Below, piece by piece: positions 25,507-32,667 of a stretch of 64,000 bases of DNA. This stretch comes from Pontibacillus chungwhensis (lineage in GTDB: Bacteria; Bacillota; Bacilli; Bacillales; BH030062): assembly GCF_030166655.1 (NCBI RefSeq), contig NZ_CP126446.1, positions 992,001 through 1,056,000 of the forward strand, in the 5' to 3' direction. The notes under the pieces are model-generated. The model saw nothing but the letters and a program-made list of their open reading frames with translations, did no database searches and was not told the DNA's origin. Position 1 is the stretch's first letter, and each line of letters starts with the position of its first letter. A program made the position numbers and the translations under genes.

Positions 25507-26372
25507 GGAGTTATGAGGAAATGATGGCTCTCATCTTAGGACGTGCCGAAGAAGATGAGGCCATTCGACTGGTTGAGTTAAACGGTTCAAGGGCGAACCC
25601 ATGGGCAGAAGAGGACCGGTTTCAGGATTATGACATTGTCTACTACGTGGAAGAACTCGAGCCGTTCTTGCATGATCCTTCCTGGATTGACGTTTTCGGA
25701 GAGCGGATCATCATGCAAATGCCTGACTTGAACGATGGTCCTCCGCGAGACGGAAAGTGGAAGCGGTTTGCTTATTTGATGCTGTTTGAGGATGGGAACC
25801 GGATTGATTTGTCTCTAGTTTCCCTGGACCATCTTGATTCTCATCTGCAAAATAAGGACTACCGTAAGATCCTGTTAGATAAAGATAACCGTATTCAGCG
25901 TTCCGTTGATACCGTCAGCGACCCCTTTCTGATTCAAAAGCCCACCCAACAGGACTTTGACAGATGCGTCAATGAGTTCTGGTGGGTGAGCACCTATGTG
26001 GCTAAAGGGTTGTGGAGAGAAGAGCTGACGCTTTCTAAGTACCTAATGGAAGAGCCTGTCCGGGATATGCTGATCCGCATGTTGTCCTATAAAGTTGGCA
26101 TTCGGACGAACTTTCTTGTGGGGGCCGGAAAAGGTGGAAAAGACCTTCAGAAATACTTAGAGAAGGATGAGTGGACTCAGCTTGTCCACACTTATCCAGA
26201 CGGGGACTATGAAAACATGTGGCAGGGGTTATTTAGAATGTGTGACTTGTTTGAAGAAACTTCAGAAGAGGTGGCTGAGGAGCTAGGGTTTACGATCTCC
26301 ACAGAGGGGCAACGGGTCAGGCCGTATCTCGAACGTGTTCACAACCTCCCGAAAAAAGGTAGTCAGTCTTAG
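25503..26372 (+). CDS. Aminoglycoside 6-adenylyltransferase (ANT(6)/AadK-like)
   Basis: 289-residue adenylyltransferase of the family that transfers AMP from ATP to streptomycin. LNGSRANPWAEEDRFQDYDI has Gly28-Ser29 and the metal-binding Asp42-x-Asp44. GNRIDLSLVSLDHL and the tryptophan-rich ECVNEFWWVSTYVAKGLWRE-like segment (here beginning DRCVNEFWWVS) fit the family, as does the length. Chromosomal ANT(6) relatives are common in Bacillaceae and need not confer resistance. It overlaps the Nudix gene by four bases and ends at a strong terminator. No mobile-element sequence is nearby, so I see it as resident. Confidence 0.87.
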   Translation: MRSYEEMMALILGRAEEDEAIRLVELNGSRANPWAEEDRFQDYDIVYYVEELEPFLHDPSWIDVFGERIIMQMPDLNDGPPRDGKWKRFAYLMLFEDGNRIDLSLVSLDHLDSHLQNKDYRKILLDKDNRIQRSVDTVSDPFLIQKPTQQDFDRCVNEFWWVSTYVAKGLWREELTLSKYLMEEPVRDMLIRMLSYKVGIRTNFLVGAGKGGKDLQKYLEKDEWTQLVHTYPDGDYENMWQGLFRMCDLFEETSEEVAEELGFTISTEGQRVRPYLERVHNLPKKGSQS

Positions 26373-26388
26373 GCTGACTACCTTTTTT
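26352..26388 (+). terminator. Terminator after the ANT(6)-like gene
   Basis: AAAGGTAGTCAG / CTGACTACCTTT stem with T-run. Its A-rich flank would also serve the converging minus-strand lipoprotein gene. Confidence 0.9.
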
Positions 26389-26391
26389 GTA

Positions 26392-26757
26392 TTACGGGAG
26401 CTCAGTGGTCACGTTATAAAGCTTGTTCTGGTAAAGGTACCGGGCGCCATCCATCGGTTCTGTATAATAGCCAACGGTTAAAACGACACGGTCGTTCCTT
26501 GTGAAGTCGAGGTGAAGGTCCGGCATCTTCATATCTGCATTCGATACATCCTGAGTACGACTGCGGCGCAAATCCGTTAAAAGACGATCAATGGTCTCCT
26601 GATCTGTGATCGTAAACTGTAATTCCCCTTCTTCTGATCCTATTTTGTTCTCATACGCTTTAATCGATGTCGCATTCACACCCTTGAAGGCCTCATTCTG
26701 ACAAGCAGAGAGGACAAGAACACCTAGCAACAACGTAAGAAATACCCGTATCTTCAT
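26392..26757 (-). CDS. Small lipoprotein, function unknown
   Basis: 121-residue protein with a lipoprotein signal (VFLTLLLGVLVLSACQNE) and a soluble exterior domain rich in beta-type sequence (ELQFTITDQETIDRLLTDLR, HLDFTRNDRVVLTVGYYTEP). No family is recognised. I choose ATG 26757, six bases after AAGGGGG; the ATG two codons earlier abuts the ribosome site. It is monocistronic. Confidence 0.75.
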   Translation of the reverse strand: MKIRVFLTLLLGVLVLSACQNEAFKGVNATSIKAYENKIGSEEGELQFTITDQETIDRLLTDLRRSRTQDVSNADMKMPDLHLDFTRNDRVVLTVGYYTEPMDGARYLYQNKLYNVTTELP

Positions 26758-26883
26758 AAACATCCCCCTTTATTATCCCCGTTACAAGAGTAGACGAAGA
26801 AGGAAGGAGGGAAGTTACACTTTATTGCAGTACAGAAGTGCAGGGTGTCAGACACCCTTTAGTATGCTAAAGCATTTCGCTTC

Positions 26884-27423
26884 CTACGATTGTTTGGCGT
26901 CTTGGATGATCCAGTGGGCTGCGTCGTATAGGGTGGGGAAGGTGGCGTTTGCGACTCCGTATTCTTCGCCGAGGAAGACAGTTTTCGTGCCGACGTTCTG
27001 GCCTGCTTCAATATCAGGTTCCCGGTCCCCTACCATATATGAAGCGGACAGGTCGATGCCGTGTTCTTTTGCGACATCTTCAATCATTTTACTGCCAGGC
27101 TTTCTGCACGCACAACCTTCTTTTGGTTTGTGGGGGCAATAGCACACTTCGTCAATTTCAGCTCCGAGCTTCTTTAATTCATTCACCATATACTCATGAA
27201 TGTCCTGAAGCTCTTTTTCCTTCATATAGCCTAAGCCCACTCCTCCTTGATTCGTAATGACCGCAATTAAATCAAAGAGGCCTGAATCGTTCAGCATTTT
27301 AATAGCTTCTGGCACCCGGGGAAGGAAATGAAGATCCTCCCGTTTATTCACGAATTTTACACGGTCTGTCAGAACTTCGTTGATGACTCCGTCTCGGTCT
27401 AAAAATACAGCACGCTTTGGCAT
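26884..27423 (-). CDS. HAD-family heptose-bisphosphatase-like phosphatase (GmhB/HisB-N type)
   Basis: 179-residue HAD phosphatase of the IIIA subgroup. Motif I is FLDRDGVIN (DxDGV, both catalytic Asp), motif II ITNQGG, the zinc loop CYCPHKPKEGCACRKP with four Cys/His, and motif III/IV YMVGDREPDIEAG. In Gram-negatives GmhB dephosphorylates heptose 1,7-bisphosphate; in Bacillus relatives the substrate is less clear. I start at MPKRAVF (27423), after GGAGGGATCGATA, rather than at the longer frame. No other heptose genes are present. Confidence 0.88.
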   Translation of the reverse strand: MPKRAVFLDRDGVINEVLTDRVKFVNKREDLHFLPRVPEAIKMLNDSGLFDLIAVITNQGGVGLGYMKEKELQDIHEYMVNELKKLGAEIDEVCYCPHKPKEGCACRKPGSKMIEDVAKEHGIDLSASYMVGDREPDIEAGQNVGTKTVFLGEEYGVANATFPTLYDAAHWIIQDAKQS

Positions 27424-27478
27424 TATCGATCCCTCCAACTGTGGTTTACCTCGTAGTATACCCAAACCCTCCCGACAT

Positions 27479-27510
27479 AAAAAAAGCAAAGCCAGAAAAG
27501 GCTTTGCTTA
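27479..27510 (-). terminator. Terminator after the ATP-grasp gene
   Basis: AAGCAAAGCC / GGCTTTGCTT stem read on the minus strand with T7 tail. The end of the ATP-grasp gene lies inside it. Confidence 0.85.
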
Positions 27511-28467
27511 GGAAGAGGATACGGCAGTGGGATAGCGTTCTTTAAGGCGATCCCCTAAATACGTGGCAAGCTGAAGCATTCCGTATACTCCTGACACTGC
27601 TTCTGCATCACTATTGTAGTTGGTGTTCGTGTTCACGTCATACGTATAAAGATTGCCGTTATGATCTTGTATGGCTTCAATGCCAGCTACTTTAATGTTG
27701 TTTGAAAGAAGGAAGGACTCGTATGATTGGATAATGGGATCACTATACCCTTCAAGAATTTCAAACTTTGCGCCACCTGTTTCTTCAGATCCGGTTGGGC
27801 AATAGAGATCGTCAATCGTGCACGCATCAGCCGGGCACAATTCAAAGCCTTCAGACGTATCAACTTTTACTGCATAAAGGAATTTTCCTCCGACGAATTC
27901 GTGACGAACGATATAAGGTTTAGGAGCTTCGATATATTGCTGTACAAGCGTAATGCCGTCGACAGGTTCTTCAAATGAATCCCCGTACACATATTCCTGA
28001 AGAGCTTCAATAGAATGGAACAGCTGAACGCCTTGCCCTTTGCCGGCACGATTATGCTTTGTAATAAAGGGTGCCAAGTCCAGCTGTTTGGCTGCTTCAA
28101 TAATTTGATCTTTCCCGACAGCTGTGATGGTCTTCGGTGTCGTAATCCCTTCTTGGTTTAACGCCATATACTGATTTACTTTGCTGAGCTCAAGTCGCAA
28201 AGCACGGCTTCCATTTACAACCGTACGATCGTGGCGTTCGAGCCAGGCCAGAACAGCTTCTGTAAACTCCGGTGCGAAGCGGTGATCCCGAGTGTGAGAG
28301 GATGCGCTCATTCTATTGTAAAAGATGCCTTCTGGTGGTTCCTTTGAGAGATCAATCGTTCCCTGATCTAAATGCCATAATTCAAAAGGCAATTCTAGTT
28401 CTTCTAAGCGGTTCGTTAAATGATCTGTCCATTCATCATTTTCGTGTAAGACGTAAATCTTTGTCAT
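27508..28467 (-). CDS. ATP-grasp protein, RimK-like ligase
   Basis: 319-residue ATP-grasp enzyme. The order is an N-terminal pre-ATP domain (KIYVLHENDEWTDHL, with RMSASSHTRDH), then the nucleotide-binding part (PFITKHNRAGKGQGVQLF, TLVQQYIEAPKPYIVRHEF), and a metal-binding end (VAGIEAIQDHNGNLYTYDVN, NTNTNY). Such enzymes join a carboxylate to an amine or thiol through an acyl phosphate; the substrates are unknown. It overlaps the upstream flavin monooxygenase by four bases (ATGA), so it belongs to the same S-box-controlled transcript, which links it to sulfur metabolism. Confidence 0.83.
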   Translation of the reverse strand: MTKIYVLHENDEWTDHLTNRLEELELPFELWHLDQGTIDLSKEPPEGIFYNRMSASSHTRDHRFAPEFTEAVLAWLERHDRTVVNGSRALRLELSKVNQYMALNQEGITTPKTITAVGKDQIIEAAKQLDLAPFITKHNRAGKGQGVQLFHSIEALQEYVYGDSFEEPVDGITLVQQYIEAPKPYIVRHEFVGGKFLYAVKVDTSEGFELCPADACTIDDLYCPTGSEETGGAKFEILEGYSDPIIQSYESFLLSNNIKVAGIEAIQDHNGNLYTYDVNTNTNYNSDAEAVSGVYGMLQLATYLGDRLKERYPTAVSSS

Positions 28468-29525
28468 TGTGGTACCTCCTTGAAGTGTGTGCGTTTCTCT
28501 TCTACGAGTGGCATAACATCACGACTGAAGCGCTCCATTTCTTCTAGCTGCGGGGAGCATTGAAGAAGGAGAAGGTCGAGCCCAGCTTGTTCATATTGAA
28601 GGATGCGCTCAGCGATCGTTTCTGGCGTGCCGATGAGCTTCGGGCGTAGTCCTCGGTTAGAGACCGAGTAATCTTGCAGGTCTACTTGTTGCTCAAGCTG
28701 CGACTTACTCGTGAAATCCTGGTAGCCTGCATAGGCCCCTGAGTCTTTCACGTTTGTGATTCGATTTAATTCTTCAAGCGCTTCTTCTTCTGTATCTCTG
28801 CAAATGACGTAAGCGGCCATTCCAAACGATTGGAGCGGTTCATGCCCGCTTAAAGATCGCCGTTCTTTCATATCGTTAATCTTTGTTTTTATTTCATCTA
28901 CGGTGCCGCCGTGCATGACGTAGGCGTCGCAGTGATTTACGATGGTTTGTTTTCCTCTGTTGCTCTCCCCACCTGCATATAGTTTCGGATAAGGCTTTTG
29001 GATAGGCTTTGGATGAAGGTGCGTGTTCTCGATAGAATAGAAGTTGCCGTTATAGCTGACGGGTTCTTCTTCAGTCCAAAGGGATTTTAAAACCGTTAAG
29101 AATTCATCGGTTCGGTCATATCGCTCATCATGAGCGGTAAAGGAGCCTCCGTACTGTTTGGCTTCTTCCTCCCACCAGGCGGAAACGACGTTTAGTGTGA
29201 ATCGGCCACCTGAGATCCTGTCAATATTGGCGGCCATCTTAGCCGTGATGGCTGCATTGTGAAAGTTTGGCCGGACCGCTGCCATAATCTCCGTTTTCTC
29301 TGTCACAGCAGCCAAAGCTGCTGCAGTCGTCCAAGCTTCTAAGGAATCCTGATCGGTTCCTTTAATATCATTTAAATACAACTCTGCAATAAGCGTTGAA
29401 TCAAACCCTAATTGTTCGCCTTGTTGCACGACCTTTTTCGCATAATCGAATGTAGGAGGCATACTCTCATGCTCCACATTACGCAACCAGCCGCCAAAGA
29501 TCGGTAACCAATATCCGTATCTCAC
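28464..29525 (-). CDS. LLM-class flavin-dependent monooxygenase under S-box control
   Basis: 353-residue luciferase-like monooxygenase of the alkanesulfonate/dimethylsulfone type (SsuD/SfnG-like). RYGYWLPIFGGWLRNVEH at the start, AVRPNFHNAAITAKMAANID, RISGGRFTLNVVSAWWEEE and LYAGGESNRGKQT are family-typical. It likely uses FMNH2 and O2 to cleave an organosulfur compound, freeing sulfur. I start at GTG 29525, ten bases after GAGGAG, because the longer frame begins with a non-conserved stretch. It is the first gene after the SAM riboswitch, so it should be switched on when SAM is low. Confidence 0.87.
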   Translation of the reverse strand: MRYGYWLPIFGGWLRNVEHESMPPTFDYAKKVVQQGEQLGFDSTLIAELYLNDIKGTDQDSLEAWTTAAALAAVTEKTEIMAAVRPNFHNAAITAKMAANIDRISGGRFTLNVVSAWWEEEAKQYGGSFTAHDERYDRTDEFLTVLKSLWTEEEPVSYNGNFYSIENTHLHPKPIQKPYPKLYAGGESNRGKQTIVNHCDAYVMHGGTVDEIKTKINDMKERRSLSGHEPLQSFGMAAYVICRDTEEEALEELNRITNVKDSGAYAGYQDFTSKSQLEQQVDLQDYSVSNRGLRPKLIGTPETIAERILQYEQAGLDLLLLQCSPQLEEMERFSRDVMPLVEEKRTHFKEVPQ

Positions 29526-29632
29526 CTGACTCAGCTCCTCTTTGTAATAGTATATCAGATTAAACAACCCTAGTTACTCGGAATTAAGAAAAAAGCGTCT
29601 AAATTCCTTCTATATATATGAAGGAATGATTG

Positions 29633-29784
29633 AAAAAACCCCTCTACTTGTCTGATTGACGAGAAGAGGGGTTGTAAGGGTGTCCCGCTCTCTCATCTTG
29701 TTTGGAATTGGCACGGTATTCACATCAGAACCCGTTGCCGAGGTTTCAAAGGGCCAGTCCCTCCACCTCTCTTGATAAGAAGAG
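29633..29784 (-). ncRNA. SAM-I (S-box) riboswitch with terminator
   Basis: On the minus strand the aptamer (about 29784 to 29688) holds the S-box core in order: CTTATCAAGAGAGGTGGAG, GGACTGGCCC, TGAAACCTCGGCAAC, GTGCCAATTCC and AGATGAGAGAG. An intrinsic terminator (29674-29633) with a CAACCCCTCT / AGAGGGGTT stem and T6 follows. In this class, SAM binding favours the terminator, so the downstream monooxygenase and ATP-grasp genes are repressed when SAM is plentiful. Confidence 0.95.
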
Positions 29785-29812
29785 TTAATTTTCGAAATTT
29801 TTGTTGGTTATT

Positions 29813-29841
29813 ATATTACGCTGTTGTATGGAAGATGTCAA
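29813..29841 (-). promoter_or_regulatory. Promoter of the S-box transcript
   Basis: On the minus strand a perfect -35 TTGACA (complement of 29836-29841), 17 bp, TAATAT (complement of 29813-29818). The aptamer begins about 25 bases later. The 69-codon plus-strand frame over this stretch is not supported. Nothing else is seen up to 30030. Confidence 0.7.
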
Positions 29842-30049
29842 TAAAAAGGAAGTCCAATCTTTCATATTAGACGTTCGTATATTTTCAAGTACTGCTCCTA
29901 GGTATAATTTCCTATTCAAAATGGGGTCTTCCTTCCTGATTCAGGATGATGAAATGTTTGATAAACTAATACTAAGGAAATATTTTTTCAATTTTCTGCA
30001 TCTTCGTTGATCACATACAACTAGTCCACTATGGTATGGAGGAATCTGG

Positions 30050-31315
30050 GTGAACATTGGGAGAAGAATTAAATACGTAAGGCAATTACGTGGTTTATCA
30101 CAGAGTGAACTTAGTGTTGGAGTTGTTTCAGCTACTCACCTTAGCAATATTGAGTCAGGTAAGTACGTTCCGTCGAAGGATATTCTTGTGCTCTTTGCAG
30201 AACGGCTTGGGGTGGAGGAGGACTACTTGTTTAATTACGATCAGAAAGATCAGACGATAATTGATCTGATAGTAGAACTGAAAGGTGCGGTCATTATTGG
30301 TGATGCCCCTAGAGTAGGGAATCTGTTAGATCGTTTGGAATCTTTAGAGAAGCAAGTCGTTAAGGGCATGTATACTGAATTGCTATATGCACTTATTAAA
30401 GGAGCCCATCTAATGAAAACAGGAGGCAATTCAGATGAATTGTCTTCGATTCAGCTATTAGTTAATCTTTATGTAAAAGAAGATGAGAAGATAGACGATG
30501 CGGTGCTTTTGTCGTTCTATGATTACTATTACGGCTTTTATCATTTTCAACATAATCATTTACAAAAAAGCTTAAAACACTACAACAGGCTCGTAGCGCA
30601 AACTCATGATGAATTAGAAAAAGGCCTATTCTTCTACAATATCTCCTTGTTGCATAAGCACAACAGAGAGTATTATAAAGCGATTGATGCAGCGAAAGAA
30701 TGCCTTGATGTGTTCCAAAAAAAGCTCGAATGGGATCGGTTAGGCGAAACGTACAACATGATCGGGGCTATGCATTGGGAGATGGATGAGTGTGAAACGG
30801 CAATGGAGTATCTCCTTAAGGGGGAGAAGATTGTTTCCATCACGAACAATGAGAAGTTAAAAAGCCGCATTCATCATAATTGTGGACTGATTAATAAACA
30901 ACTGGGTGATTACGGGGCGGCCATCTATTATTTCAGGAAGTCGATAGAGACTAAAATAGAGAGTGGAGACCTGCACAATATCGTTCTTCCCTACCGTTCC
31001 TTAATCGGAAGTTTAATAGACCGTGATAAGATTGAAGAAGCTAAACTCGTTCTTGATCACGCACGCGAGCATTGCCAGTCTGAACAGGATCAGTACTTTT
31101 TAAAAGAATTAGAAGCCTTTATCTTTGAGAAAGAGGGAAGATTTGAAGATTTTGAACGCTGCATGAATGACTTAATAAAAGAATTAGAAAAACGCGACTA
31201 CCACTTTAAATTAAAAGGACTCTATGAACGGCTTGGTGATTATTATTATAAGAATAGGAAATATAAATTAGCTGCTTCTTATATGAAGAAAGAAATTCAG
31301 TTAAGCTCCGTCTAA
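30050..31315 (+). CDS. HTH-TPR transcription regulator, RRNPP-type peptide sensor
   Basis: 421-residue cytoplasmic regulator. An N-terminal XRE-type helix-turn-helix (about 1-60; IGRRIKYVRQLRGLSQSEL, then THLSNIESGKYVPS) is followed by a long all-helical tetratricopeptide region (about 75-415) with repeats such as LGETYNMIGAMHWEMDECET and LYERLGDYYYKNRKYKLAAS. This HTH plus TPR layout is that of PlcR, NprR and relatives, which bind an imported short peptide. The GTG start is seven bases after GGAGG. It lies just upstream of a small secreted-peptide gene and the RiPP locus, in the order typical of a regulator and its cognate signal. Confidence 0.9.
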   Translation: MNIGRRIKYVRQLRGLSQSELSVGVVSATHLSNIESGKYVPSKDILVLFAERLGVEEDYLFNYDQKDQTIIDLIVELKGAVIIGDAPRVGNLLDRLESLEKQVVKGMYTELLYALIKGAHLMKTGGNSDELSSIQLLVNLYVKEDEKIDDAVLLSFYDYYYGFYHFQHNHLQKSLKHYNRLVAQTHDELEKGLFFYNISLLHKHNREYYKAIDAAKECLDVFQKKLEWDRLGETYNMIGAMHWEMDECETAMEYLLKGEKIVSITNNEKLKSRIHHNCGLINKQLGDYGAAIYYFRKSIETKIESGDLHNIVLPYRSLIGSLIDRDKIEEAKLVLDHAREHCQSEQDQYFLKELEAFIFEKEGRFEDFERCMNDLIKELEKRDYHFKLKGLYERLGDYYYKNRKYKLAASYMKKEIQLSSV

Positions 31316-31486
31316 GCCATGTAGTGGAGTCCATTTAAGTGGATAACTATAAAGCGTTGCAAAACTTTCCCGTAAAACCGGCAATTTTATTGAGTGTTTT
31401 TGTAATGTTTTGTTTTATCTCTTTATTATTCAAAATAATCAAAAATTTATGTATGATGTTTATAGATTATTCAAGGAGGGCTTATC

Positions 31487-31618
31487 GTGAAAAAGTTAAC
31501 TACTGTAGTAGCAGCTATTCTATTGACGCTAGGTTTTGGGATCTTTCAGGGAGGATTCGATATGGCTGGTGAAGAGTCTGACGTAGCCGGGTTAAATGAC
31601 GAAGAGGTAGTTAGCTAA
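31487..31618 (+). CDS. 43-residue secreted peptide, probable RRNPP signal precursor
   Basis: Short gene starting at GTG after AAGGAGGG. The N-terminus is a signal-peptide-like stretch (Lys-Lys, then VVAAILLTLGFGIF). The C-terminal half is polar and acidic, ending AGLNDEEVVS. The size, export signal and place right behind the HTH-TPR gene match PapR/NprX/Phr-type pro-peptides, in which the C-terminal 5-10 residues are trimmed and re-imported. A well-formed terminator follows about 50 bp later. A 77-codon frame (31339-31572) overlaps it in another phase but has poorer start signals. Confidence 0.75.
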   Translation: MKKLTTVVAAILLTLGFGIFQGGFDMAGEESDVAGLNDEEVVS

Positions 31619-31664
31619 AGTCTCCCCCTTTAGCTAAGAATCAACTATAAATTATAGAGCGCAT

Positions 31665-31723
31665 AAAGGGACGCATGGTTCATAGTCAGGGTGGATCTCT
31701 GAAATGAAACCAGTCCCTTTTTT
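31665..31723 (+). terminator. Terminator after the signal-peptide gene
   Basis: AAAGGGAC and TGGTTCAT pair with ATGAAACCA and GTCCCTTT in an extended hairpin of about 55 bases, then T6. Confidence 0.8.
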
Positions 31724-31745
31724 GTTGCTCAGCTTCATTCACGTG

Positions 31746-31789
31746 AGTCTATAACTACTGTTGATCAACAGTAGTTATAGACTTTTTTA
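31746..31789. terminator. 38-bp perfect palindrome with T-run
   Basis: Positions 31746-31783 read the same on both strands (AGTCTATAACTACTGTTGA and its exact complement) and are followed by TTTTTTA. It could form a long terminator hairpin, or act as an operator for the RRNPP regulator. The preceding transcript is already terminated at 31723, so the duplication is odd. Confidence 0.75.
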
Positions 31790-31846
31790 TTTTAGAGGAA
31801 AAAAGGGGGGGATAGAGCCTGGATTTAAGCGAGGTTTTTGCATCTG

Positions 31847-31961
31847 AACCTTTGTCTGTAGACAAAGGTTCTAGCGATATTGAATGGATTAAGGGGCAAA
31901 AATCTGTAATATTCGGCATAGTAGTAAAACTATTCAAAAAAGTTAGAATATTTTGTATGAT
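31847..31961 (+). promoter_or_regulatory. Inverted repeat and candidate promoter of the peptide operon
   Basis: A perfect inverted repeat, AACCTTTGTC-TGTA-GACAAAGGTT (31847-31870), precedes a candidate promoter TTCAAA (31933-31938), 17 bp, TATGAT (31956-31961), about 65 bases before the first peptide gene. The weak -35 would fit an activator-dependent promoter, possibly bound by the HTH-TPR protein. Apart from this and the 38-bp palindrome I see nothing in the 400-bp gap. Confidence 0.45.
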
Positions 31962-32024
31962 TAAGTCAGTTCAAAAGTACAACCGATTTACATACGAGGT
32001 TGCTACTTGAAAGGAGGAGTACTC

Positions 32025-32087
32025 ATGAAAATCGAAGTGAAAAAGACTGAAAAACTTAAACCAACATTCATGCCATACGGTGGCTAA
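32025..32087 (+). CDS. RiPP-type precursor peptide 1
   Basis: 20-residue peptide: leader MKIEVKKTEKLKPT, core FMPYGG. The start follows AAGGAGG with a spacing of eight bases. The leader is nearly invariant in five tandem genes, whereas the part before PYGG varies, as in a leader/core division. The C-terminal diglycine could be the site of activation by the downstream E1-like enzyme. It was missed by length-limited gene calling. Confidence 0.85.
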   Translation: MKIEVKKTEKLKPTFMPYGG

Positions 32088-32137
32088 TCTGAAAGGGTAA
32101 TTCGCTTTACCAATCTTTAATAAAGGAGGACGTCTAC

Positions 32138-32200
32138 ATGAAAATTGAAGTCAAAAAGACTGAAAAACTTAAACCAACATTCATGCCGTACGGCGGCTAA
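32138..32200 (+). CDS. RiPP-type precursor peptide 2
   Basis: 20-residue peptide identical to copy 1 (leader MKIEVKKTEKLKPT, core FMPYGG), with synonymous changes at the DNA level. The 50-bp spacer to copy 1 and the spacer to copy 3 are close repeats, pointing to tandem duplication. The synonymous substitutions show that the protein sequence has been kept by selection. AAAGGAGGA precedes the ATG. Confidence 0.85.
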   Translation: MKIEVKKTEKLKPTFMPYGG

Positions 32201-32251
32201 TCTGAAAGGGTAATTCGCTTTATCAATCTTTTAAAAAGGAGGTTTGTCTTC

Positions 32252-32314
32252 ATGAAAATCGAAGTGAAAAAGACTGAAAAGCTTAAACCAACATTCATTC
32301 CATACGGTGGCTAA
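32252..32314 (+). CDS. RiPP-type precursor peptide 3
   Basis: 20-residue peptide with the same leader and core FIPYGG, differing from copies 1 and 2 only by Met to Ile in the core. It has an AAAAAGGAGG site. The conservative swap in the variable position and an unchanged PYGG end fit a modified core. Confidence 0.85.
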   Translation: MKIEVKKTEKLKPTFIPYGG

Positions 32315-32364
32315 ACCTTAACGCGTAGTTAGCACGACCAATCTTTATAAAGGAGGTAATCTTC

Positions 32365-32436
32365 ATGAAAATTGAAGTGAAAAAGACTGAGAAGCTTAAA
32401 CCAACTATTCTTGTTCCACCTCCGTACGGTGGCTAA
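32365..32436 (+). CDS. RiPP-type precursor peptide 4
   Basis: 23-residue peptide: leader MKIEVKKTEKLKPT, core ILVPPPYGG. The core is three residues longer and proline-rich, but keeps the PYGG end. An AAAGGAGG site lies before the ATG. Confidence 0.83.
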   Translation: MKIEVKKTEKLKPTILVPPPYGG

Positions 32437-32485
32437 TTCGAGAATATACTTAATGGCATCAAAAAAAATAAAGGAGGCGTTCTTC

Positions 32486-32554
32486 ATGAAAATCGAAGTA
32501 AAGAAGACTGAACAACTGAAGCCGACAGTTATTCCACCTCCATATGGTGGCTAA
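32486..32554 (+). CDS. RiPP-type precursor peptide 5
   Basis: 22-residue peptide: leader MKIEVKKTEQLKPT (one change, Lys to Gln), core VIPPPYGG. It has an AAAGGAGG site. It is the last of the five and lies 113 bp before the adenylating-enzyme gene. The gap contains a GGGCCGTA / TACGGCCC stem (about 32618-32642) followed by a short T-rich run, which could reduce read-through so that peptides exceed enzymes. Confidence 0.83.
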   Translation: MKIEVKKTEQLKPTVIPPPYGG

Positions 32555-32616
32555 GGCCCGCCTTGTGAAGCGGAAGGTCTCTGCTCCAGTTCAATAAATA
32601 GGAAGATCGATCACAG

Positions 32617-32648
32617 GGCCGTATATGAAAATGTACGGCCCTATTTCT
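32617..32648 (+). terminator. Attenuator-like hairpin between peptide genes and modifying enzymes
   Basis: AGGGCCGTA (32617-32625) pairs with TACGGCCCT (32634-32642) around an eight-base loop, followed by ATTTCT. The T-run is weak, so partial termination is more likely than a full stop. Confidence 0.65.
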
Positions 32649-32667
32649 ATCAATAGGAGGGGTTAGA

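Noticed and set aside
25503-26372. Mobile antibiotic-resistance gene
   Set aside because: No insertion sequence, integron or plasmid-type gene surrounds it. It is coupled to a Nudix gene with similar composition.
29801-30010. 69-codon plus-strand frame upstream of the regulator
   Set aside because: It lies over the promoter of the S-box transcript, has no ribosome site, and has no family-like composition.
31339-31572. 77-codon frame overlapping the signal-peptide gene
   Set aside because: Another phase of the same DNA. The 43-codon frame has the better ribosome site and an export-signal pattern. The longer frame is AT-rich noise with one chance hydrophobic stretch.
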